NCBI RefSeq assembly: GCF_023100905.1
Contig: NZ_CP064686.1
Coordinates: 2,790,001 to 2,854,000 of the forward strand
Direction: 5' to 3'
Length of the DNA stretch: 64,000 nt
Origin: Bradyrhizobium sp. 4
GTDB lineage: Bacteria; Pseudomonadota; Alphaproteobacteria; Rhizobiales; Xanthobacteraceae
A model generated the notes under the pieces. The model saw only the letters and a list, made by a program, of their open reading frames with translations. It was not told where the DNA came from and did not search any database. Below, piece by piece: positions 58,197-64,000 of the stretch (position 1 is its first letter; the number at the start of each line of letters is the position of its first letter). Position numbers and translations under genes: made by a program.

Positions 58197-59171
58197 ATGA
58201 AGATCGTCATCTTCGGCGGCACCGGCTTTGTCGGCCTCAATGTTGCGGAGGCGCTGCTGGCGCGTGGGCACGAAGTGACGCTGTATGACCGTGCAGAGTT
58301 GCCGCCATCCGCGCGGCGGTCTCTTGCCGACTGCGGCGCACGGCTCAGAGCCGTGCAGGGCGATATCACCGACGCAGCGGCCATCGACGCCCTCATCGCC
58401 GAAGGCGTTGATGCGATCGTGCTTGGAGCCGCGATCACCGCCGGTGACGAATTGGAGAGAGCATCGACCGCGCGCGTTCTCGAGATCAACGTGATGGCCC
58501 AGATCCCGATCCTGCTCTCCGCGATCCGGCATGGCGTGCGCCGGGTCGTCAATCTCTCCTCGGCATCGGCCTACGGCGCCACGGGTGCGCGGGTCGAGAT
58601 TCTCGGCGAGGACACGCCTTGCGATCCGGTCTCGTTTTACGCCATCAGCAAGTTCACCTCGGAGCGATCGGTTGCGCGTCATGCCGAGCTCTTCGGCGGC
58701 GATTTCCTGAGCGTACGGCTGAGCGCCCTGTTCGGCCCGTGGGAGCGACCGAGCTCCGTGCGCGACACGCCAAGCCTCCAGTTCCAGATTCTGGCGGCAT
58801 TCGCTCGCGGCGAGCCGGCGGTCATGCCCGAAGTGGGCATGCGGGACTGGATCTACGCGCCGGATGCGGCCGAGGCCGTCGCACTGCTGATCGAAGCCGA
58901 GCGGCCGCGTCACCGGCTCTACAACATCTCCCGCGGAGGGCTTTGGCCTGCGCTGCAATGGGGCGAGGCCTATGCAGCGTTGCATCCCGGCCTGCAATGC
59001 CGGCTCGCGGCTCCCGGTGAGAAAACCGTCATCAAGCTGCATGGGGCCTATCGCGCGCCGCTGTCGGTGACGCGGATGGCGGATGAATTCGGCTGGCGGG
59101 CGAAGTTCGGCTGCGCCGAGTCGGCGGCTGCGATGAGCGCCTGGTTGACGCAGCACAAGGAGTGGATCTGA
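58197..59171 (+). CDS. NAD-dependent epimerase/dehydratase family protein
   Basis: 324 residues, extended SDR fold: nucleotide loop FGGTGFVG (6-13), a Ser at about 122 in NLSSASAYG, and catalytic Y148/K152 in SFYAISKFTSE. Usually acts on nucleotide sugars or lactone/aldehyde substrates. It lies 16 bases after the hydantoinase and 1 base before the SDR, in a catabolic context, so a reduction or dehydrogenation of a pathway intermediate is possible. Substrate not predictable. Confidence 0.88.
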   Translation: MKIVIFGGTGFVGLNVAEALLARGHEVTLYDRAELPPSARRSLADCGARLRAVQGDITDAAAIDALIAEGVDAIVLGAAITAGDELERASTARVLEINVMAQIPILLSAIRHGVRRVVNLSSASAYGATGARVEILGEDTPCDPVSFYAISKFTSERSVARHAELFGGDFLSVRLSALFGPWERPSSVRDTPSLQFQILAAFARGEPAVMPEVGMRDWIYAPDAAEAVALLIEAERPRHRLYNISRGGLWPALQWGEAYAALHPGLQCRLAAPGEKTVIKLHGAYRAPLSVTRMADEFGWRAKFGCAESAAAMSAWLTQHKEWI

Positions 59172-59172
59172 G

Positions 59173-59922
59173 ATGCGGCTGCAAGGGCGCACGGCCATCA
59201 TTACGGGCGCGGGTTCGGGTATTGGCCGCGCCAGCGCGAAGCTGTTTGCAGAGGAGGGCGCACGTCTTGCTCTGGCCGATCGCGATGCCGCGGGGCTTCA
59301 GGAAACGCTGAGCCTGGTGGGCGAGGCAACGACGCATGTCGGCGACGTCGGCGATGCCGGTTTCGCCGAGAGTGTTGTCGGCGATGTCGTGGCGCGGCAC
59401 GGCCGGCTGGATATCTTGATGACGGCAGCAGGCTTTTCCTGTGGCGGCACGGTGCTGACGACGGACCCCGCCGATTGGGACGCGGTGTTCCGCACCAATG
59501 TCGGCGGCACCTGGCTCTGGGCGCGCGCGGCCGTGCCGCAGATGCAGCGGCAGAACAGCGGTTCGATCATCACGCTGGCCTCGCAGCTCGCGATTGCCGG
59601 CGGCAAGGGCAACAGCGCCTATATCGCCGCCAAGGGCGCAATCGTCAGCCTGACCCGGACGATGGCGGTGGACTTTGCGACCGACGGCATTCGCGTCAAC
59701 GCGATTGCACCCGGCGCGATCGACACGCCGATGCTTCGCCGCAGCTTTGCCCGACACGCCAATGCGGAGGAGGTACGCGAAGCCTCCCGCAACCGCCATG
59801 CCATGAAACGGTTCGGCCAGGCCGAGGAGATCGCGCAGGCCGCGCTCCACCTCGCAAGCGATGCATCCTCCTTTACGACCGGCACCGTGATGGTGGTCGA
59901 CGGAGGCTGGCTCGCGGCATGA
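59173..59922 (+). CDS. Short-chain dehydrogenase/reductase (SDR, FabG-like)
   Basis: 249-residue classical SDR: cofactor motif TGAGSGIG (11-18), D59 in HVGDVGD, a TAAG motif (NNAG equivalent) at 84-87, and catalytic S137, Y150 and K154 (SAYIAAKGAIVSL). The Asp after beta-2 (LALADRD) suggests NAD(H) rather than NADP(H). Its stop overlaps the monooxygenase start (ATGA). Probably oxidises or reduces a carbonyl/alcohol intermediate in the cluster. Confidence 0.9.
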   Translation: MRLQGRTAIITGAGSGIGRASAKLFAEEGARLALADRDAAGLQETLSLVGEATTHVGDVGDAGFAESVVGDVVARHGRLDILMTAAGFSCGGTVLTTDPADWDAVFRTNVGGTWLWARAAVPQMQRQNSGSIITLASQLAIAGGKGNSAYIAAKGAIVSLTRTMAVDFATDGIRVNAIAPGAIDTPMLRRSFARHANAEEVREASRNRHAMKRFGQAEEIAQAALHLASDASSFTTGTVMVVDGGWLAA

Positions 59923-61355
59923 GTAATGCGCTGACAGAGCTCGAAGTGAACGTTCGCGCCGATCTCGCGCGGATCGCGCATCCCGGTGCCGCCTGGCTCG
60001 AACCGAAGGTGGGGCCGGACGGCAAGCCGGCGCTGGATGTGCTCGTTGTCGGCGCCGGCCAATCTGGCATCGCCATCGGCTTCGGCCTGATGCGCTCCCG
60101 CGTCGGCAACATCCTGCTGCTGGACAAGGCCGAGGAGGGGATGGAAGGCCCTTGGCTCACCTATGCCCGCATGCCGACGCTGCGCAGCCCGAAAGATTAT
60201 ACAGGACCCGACCTCGATCTTCCGAGCCTGACCTACCAGTCCTGGCATGAGGCCCGTTTCGGCAAGGAGAGCTGGCAGACACTCGACTTGATTCCGCGCG
60301 GACACTGGGCCGAGTATCTGCTCTGGTTGCGGCGCACGATCGGCTTGCCCGTGAGCAACGGGAGCGAGCTTCTGGAAATCCGGCCAGCGGCGGGTGATTT
60401 GCTCGCCGCACGCGTGAAACGTGGCGGCGGTATCGAGACGCTCCATGCGCGCAAGATCGTGCTGGCGACCGGGCAGGAGGGAATGGGGAACTGGATGATC
60501 CCCGAGCCGCTGCGCGAACTGCCGGCCGACTCGGTCGCAACCGCCGCCGACGATATCGATTTCGAAAACCTCCGCGGCAAGCGCGTCGCCGTGATCGGCG
60601 CCGGCGCATCTGCCTTCGACAATGCGGCAACCGCACTGGAGGCTGGCGCGGCGGAGGTGCATCTGCTGTGTCGTCGGACGCAGATCCAGCTGATCCAGCC
60701 CTATCGCTGGCTGACGTTTCGCGGCTTCCTCCGCCATCTCAGCGATCTCGACGATGCCTGGCGCTGGCGCTTCATGCGCACCATCCTCGACATGCGCGAA
60801 GGCTTTCCGCAGCCGACCTATGATCGCTGCGCGCGCCATGCCAATTTCACATTGCACGAGGGCGCGCCGCTTGAGGCCGCGCGCGAGACTGGCAAGGGCA
60901 TCGAATTGCAGACGCCGCGCGGCGTCATCGCAGCGGATTTCGTCATCTGCGGCACCGGCATCGACATGGATTTTTCCGGCCGTGGCGAGCTGCGCGCATT
61001 TGCCGGCAATATCGCAACCTGGGCCGACCGCTACGAGCCCCCGGAGAGCGAACGCAGCGCGCGGCTCGGCCGCTTTCCCTATCTCGCCGACGATTACGCC
61101 TTCACCGAACGTGTCGCGGGCGAAACGCCGTGGATCTCGAATATCCATCTCTTCGCCATCGCCTCAACCATGAGTTTTGGTCCGTCGGGATCATCGATCA
61201 ACGCGATGACCACCGCGGCGCCGAAGCTGGTCAATGGCCTGACGCGCGGCCTGTTCCGCGCCGATATCGAACGACACTGGGCCTCGCTCCGCGCCTATGA
61301 CGTGCCGCAGGCCATGGTCACGCGGCCGGCGCGAAAAATGGAGGAATCGCGATGA
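59919..61355 (+). CDS. FAD/NAD(P)-binding flavin monooxygenase-like oxidoreductase
   Basis: 478 residues from the ATG at 59919 (MSNALTELEVNVRADL), which overlaps the SDR stop; longer readings run through the SDR gene in another frame. Two Rossmann motifs, VVGAGQSGIAIGFGL (FAD, about 43-57) and VIGAGASAFDNAATAL (NADPH, about 220-235), plus YARMPTLRSPKDYTGPDLD and a late VICGTGIDMDFSG, fit class B flavin monooxygenases or related oxidases. The Baeyer-Villiger fingerprint FxGxxxHxxxWP was not found. It could hydroxylate or N-oxidise a substrate before or after ring opening; the reaction is unknown. Confidence 0.87.
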   Translation: MSNALTELEVNVRADLARIAHPGAAWLEPKVGPDGKPALDVLVVGAGQSGIAIGFGLMRSRVGNILLLDKAEEGMEGPWLTYARMPTLRSPKDYTGPDLDLPSLTYQSWHEARFGKESWQTLDLIPRGHWAEYLLWLRRTIGLPVSNGSELLEIRPAAGDLLAARVKRGGGIETLHARKIVLATGQEGMGNWMIPEPLRELPADSVATAADDIDFENLRGKRVAVIGAGASAFDNAATALEAGAAEVHLLCRRTQIQLIQPYRWLTFRGFLRHLSDLDDAWRWRFMRTILDMREGFPQPTYDRCARHANFTLHEGAPLEAARETGKGIELQTPRGVIAADFVICGTGIDMDFSGRGELRAFAGNIATWADRYEPPESERSARLGRFPYLADDYAFTERVAGETPWISNIHLFAIASTMSFGPSGSSINAMTTAAPKLVNGLTRGLFRADIERHWASLRAYDVPQAMVTRPARKMEESR

Positions 61356-61475
61356 TCGTCCATGCGCCGCCGCGACAAAGCGTCCACAAGAGCGCTTCAT
61401 GAGACTGGCGCGCAACTTGCTTCTTTCTTAACCTGTCCTGTCGGCGTTCTTGTCGAAAATTTTTGGGGAAAACCA
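61356..61475. promoter_or_regulatory. Intergenic leader before the ABC importer genes
   Basis: 120 bases with an AT-richer 3' half. GGGGAA at 61465-61470 is the Shine-Dalgarno for ATG 61476. No strong terminator or operator repeat was seen, so read-through from the monooxygenase operon and an independent promoter both remain possible. Confidence 0.4.
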
Positions 61476-63095
61476 ATGCGTTTTGTGTCTTTCAGGTCGG
61501 CATCCTCCGTGCTCGCCACCACCGCGTTGCTGCTCGTCGCCACCGCGCCCTCGCAAGCGCAGACCAGGGCCGAGACGTTGCGCTATGTCACCGGTGCTTC
61601 CGTCAACACGCTCGATCCCAACATCCCGGGCTCGACGCGCGAATCCTTCGCGCTGAGCATGAGCACCTACGACCGCCTTGTCGCGTTCGGCCGCAAGCAG
61701 CTCAACGGCAAATGGGTGTTCGATCTCGACAAGATCACCGGCGAGCTCGCCGAATCCTACGTCGTCAGTCCGGACGGACTGAAGCTGACGTTCCGTCTGC
61801 GCAAGGATGCCAAGTTCCAGGACGGCTCGCCCGTGACCGCCGAGGACGTCAAATGGTCGCTCGATCGCTGCGTCACCGCGCCGATCCTCGGCAAGGCACA
61901 ATTGCTGACGGGATCGTTGACGTCGGCCGACCAGTTCAAGGTGATCGATCCCCTCACGATCGAAGTGACGCTGCCGAAGCCCGACAAGCTCGCGCTGCCG
62001 AATCTCGCCACGGTCTACCCGCTGATCATCAACTCGAAGGTCGCCAAGGAGCACGCGACCCCGGAAGATCCCTGGGCCACCGCTTGGCTGAAGGAGCACA
62101 CCGCCGGCAGCGGCGCTTACGTCATCGAGAGCTTCAAGCCCGGTGAGCAGGTGATCATCAAGCGCAACGAGGATTGGAACCGGGGCTCGCCCGACAAGCC
62201 GGCGTTCTTCAAGCGCGTGATCGTGCAGTCCGTGCCGGAGCCCGCGACCCGCGCCAACCTTGTCGAGCGCGGCGACGCCGATCTCGTCGTCGATCTCCAG
62301 GCCAGCGACGTGCAATCGCTCGAGGCCAAGGGCAAGCTCAAGGTGATCTCGACGCCGCAATACAATTCGATCACCTTCGTCTCGATGAACAATCAGATCC
62401 CGCCCTTCGACAACGTCAACGTGCGCCGCGCCGTCGCGTTCGCGCTGCCCTATGAGGACATGTTCAAGGCTGCCCTGTTCGGCCGCGGAGCTCCGCTGTT
62501 CGGTGCGACTTGGCCGGATGGCAAGCCGCTGAACGGCATCTATCCGTTCCAGGCGCCGGTGAAGACCGATCTCGACAAGGCGAGGGAATATTTGAAGGCC
62601 GCCGGGCTCCCGGAGGGCTTTTCGACCACCTTCAGCTTCAACGTCGGTCAGGCCTCGACCGCGGAGCCGATGGCGGCTCTCGTGAAGGAATCGCTTGCCA
62701 AGATCGGGATCAAGGTCGACATCCAGAAGCTGCCGGACGCGCAGATGTCGACGCAGATCAACGAGAAGAAGCTGCCCTTGTTCACGGAAGGCATCGTCGC
62801 CTGGCTGCCCTCGACCGATTACTTCTACCGCAACTTCTACACCGGCAATCAGCGCTGGAATTACAGCTCGATTAACAATCCGGAGCTGGCGACCATCGCG
62901 CAGGAAGCGCGCTTCGAGCCCGACAAGGCCAAGTACGAGGAAGCCGGCCGCAAGCTCAATGCGATCCATTTCAGCGAGATGCCTCAGATTCCGCTGTGGC
63001 AACCGAACCAGGACGCTGTGATGGCCTCGTCGATCGAGGGCTACACCTACGAATTCCACCGTCAGGTCGACTATCGCGACGTCAGCCGCAAGTGA
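61476..63095 (+). CDS. ABC importer substrate-binding protein, family 5 (peptide/nickel/opine type)
   Basis: 539-residue periplasmic binding protein of the DppA/OppA (SBP_bac_5) family. ATG 61476 (MRFVSFRSASSVLATTALLL) has GGGGAA 5 bases upstream and a signal peptide ending SQAQ near residue 29; the longer frame from 61362 is not preferred. Family features: LRYVTGASVNTLDPNIPGS, GELAESYVVSPDGLKLTFRL, FQDGSPVTAEDVKWSLDRC, FDNVNVRRAVAFALPYEDM and AINWxP-like FSEMPQIPLWQPNQDAV. It precedes a DppB-type permease. Uptake of a hydantoin, ureido acid or peptide for the adjacent catabolic genes is inferred. Confidence 0.92.
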   Translation: MRFVSFRSASSVLATTALLLVATAPSQAQTRAETLRYVTGASVNTLDPNIPGSTRESFALSMSTYDRLVAFGRKQLNGKWVFDLDKITGELAESYVVSPDGLKLTFRLRKDAKFQDGSPVTAEDVKWSLDRCVTAPILGKAQLLTGSLTSADQFKVIDPLTIEVTLPKPDKLALPNLATVYPLIINSKVAKEHATPEDPWATAWLKEHTAGSGAYVIESFKPGEQVIIKRNEDWNRGSPDKPAFFKRVIVQSVPEPATRANLVERGDADLVVDLQASDVQSLEAKGKLKVISTPQYNSITFVSMNNQIPPFDNVNVRRAVAFALPYEDMFKAALFGRGAPLFGATWPDGKPLNGIYPFQAPVKTDLDKAREYLKAAGLPEGFSTTFSFNVGQASTAEPMAALVKESLAKIGIKVDIQKLPDAQMSTQINEKKLPLFTEGIVAWLPSTDYFYRNFYTGNQRWNYSSINNPELATIAQEARFEPDKAKYEEAGRKLNAIHFSEMPQIPLWQPNQDAVMASSIEGYTYEFHRQVDYRDVSRK

Positions 63096-63123
63096 TCTCG
63101 ACATGCAAGGGCTCTGAAAGGTG

Positions 63124-64000
63124 ATGACCGGTTTTGGTGCGACGGTGGTGCGGGCGGGGAGGCGGCTTCTGTCGTCGCTGCCGGCGTTGTTCGGCGTGCT
63201 GGTCTTCACCTTTCTGCTGATGCGGGTCCTCCCCGGAGATCCCGCGGTGTTCTTCGCCTCGGGGCCCAACGCCGGCAAGGAGGAGATCGAGCAGATCCGC
63301 AAGCAGATGGGGCTCGACAAGTCGGTGCCGGAGCAGCTCGTGTTCTATCTCTCCGACATTGGCCGCGGCAATCTCGGCCGCTCCATGATGACGGGGCAGC
63401 CGGTCCTGAAGGACCTTCGCGAACGGCTGCCGGCCTCGCTCGAACTGACGTTCACGGCGTTGCTGATCGCATTGATTGCGGCGGTGCCGCTCGGCGTCGT
63501 CGCAGCCTTGAAACCGGGATCGCTGGTCGATCACGGCGTGCGGCTGTTCTGCGCGCTCGGCGTCTGCGTGCCGACCTTCGTCTCGGGCCTGCTGCTGATC
63601 TATGTGTTCTACTATCTGCTCGGCCTTGCGCCTGATCCGACCGGGCGGATCGACGTCTTCACCTCGCTGCCGCCGCAGCGCACCGGGTTCCTGTCGATCG
63701 ACTTCCTGCTCGCGGGAGACATCGAGGGCTGGTGGGCGACCTGCAAGCAGCTGATCCTGCCCGCGCTGAGTATGGCCCTGTTCGTCATCGCGCCGCTGGC
63801 GCGGATCACCCGTGCCTCGATGCTGGTCTCGCTCGGCAGCGATTTCGTGCGCACCGCGCGCTCGGTCGGATTGTCCTGGCAGAAGGTCGTCGTCACCTAT
63901 GCGCTGCGCAATGCGATCCTGCCCGTCATCACCATTGCCGGCATCGTGTTCTCGACCATGCTTGGCGCGAACGTCCTGGTGGAGAAGGTGTTCTCCTGGC
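63124..64000 (+). CDS. DppB/OppB-type ABC transporter permease, truncated at the window edge
   Basis: Inner-membrane permease of the dipeptide/nickel importer family; the frame is open to position 64000 (about 292 codons). ATG 63124 follows the binding-protein gene by 28 bases; GTG 63121 is an alternative. The N-terminal helix SLPALFGVLVFTFLLMRVLPGDP is the DppB signature, followed by TFTALLIALIAAVPLGVVAAL and the EAA-type loop DFVRTARSVGLSWQKVVVTYALRN that contacts the ATPase. A DppC-type permease and ATPases are expected to the right. Confidence 0.93.
   Translation, partial: MTGFGATVVRAGRRLLSSLPALFGVLVFTFLLMRVLPGDPAVFFASGPNAGKEEIEQIRKQMGLDKSVPEQLVFYLSDIGRGNLGRSMMTGQPVLKDLRERLPASLELTFTALLIALIAAVPLGVVAALKPGSLVDHGVRLFCALGVCVPTFVSGLLLIYVFYYLLGLAPDPTGRIDVFTSLPPQRTGFLSIDFLLAGDIEGWWATCKQLILPALSMALFVIAPLARITRASMLVSLGSDFVRTARSVGLSWQKVVVTYALRNAILPVITIAGIVFSTMLGANVLVEKVFSW

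Noticed and set aside
59475..59918. N-terminal extension of the flavin monooxygenase over the SDR gene.
   Set aside because: It overlaps the catalytic part of the SDR in another frame; the monooxygenase proper starts at 59919 with an ATGA overlap.
1..64000. CRISPR arrays, tRNA/rRNA genes, insertion sequences, phage attachment sites.
   Set aside because: No regularly spaced direct repeats, cloverleaf-type sequences, transposase or integrase motifs were recognised on either strand.

Overview
The window looks like chromosomal DNA of an alphaproteobacterium of the Bradyrhizobium/Rhodopseudomonas group. The evidence is high GC, the P. denitrificans-type aerobic (late cobalt insertion) cobalamin pathway with cobG, cobF and cobN, dense ATGA/GTGA gene overlaps, and a palindromic repeat of a kind I recall from Bradyrhizobium intergenic regions. 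No replication, rRNA or tRNA gene, insertion sequence, phage gene or CRISPR array was seen.

Layout. (1) 1-2614, minus strand: a Tat-type ABC-family substrate-binding protein overlapping a Cache-HAMP histidine kinase that runs off the left edge. (2) 2908-21778, plus strand: a two-partner secretion locus with a small secreted protein of unknown function, a 5441-residue filamentous adhesin (TpsA) and its outer-membrane transporter (TpsB). (3) 21907-44714: an almost complete aerobic cobalamin pathway. bluB-cobS-cobU run on minus, cbiB(cobD)-cobC on plus, and cobO-cobQ on minus. A long plus operon (DUF1636, cobW, cobN, G, H, I, J, L, E, M, B, A) lies behind a cobalamin riboswitch, with cobK embedded antisense. 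A second riboswitch precedes an orphan CbiM-type cobalt permease, followed by cobF and cobT; an alpha-ribazole-phosphatase-like gene lies on minus. (4) 44801-48908: a third riboswitch ahead of a TonB-dependent receptor and a PepSY membrane protein, probably a cobamide or cobalt-chelate uptake and reduction unit. (5) 49345-61355: a hydantoin/cyclic amide catabolic cluster with ATP-dependent hydantoinase (HyuA/HyuB), class III aminotransferase, N-carbamoyl-D-amino acid amidohydrolase, flavin reductase, hydantoin racemase, dihydropyrimidinase-type hydantoinase, epimerase, SDR and flavin monooxygenase. (6) 61476-64000: start of a dipeptide-type ABC importer (binding protein and truncated DppB-like permease), probably the uptake system for region 5.

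Together, region 3 can take uroporphyrinogen III to hydrogenobyrinic acid a,c-diamide, insert cobalt (with CobS/CobT chelatase partners encoded elsewhere), adenosylate and amidate the ring, and attach the aminopropanol arm and DMB lower ligand. Three riboswitches should shut down synthesis, cobalt import and outer-membrane uptake together when adenosylcobalamin is plentiful. Region 5 would convert a hydantoin- or dihydropyrimidine-like compound through N-carbamoyl and free amino acid intermediates; its true substrate cannot be read from sequence.

Most promising for new biology: the giant three-gene TPS locus, the riboswitch-controlled TonB receptor/PepSY pair, the orphan CbiM, and the hydantoin cluster carrying two mechanistically different hydantoinases.
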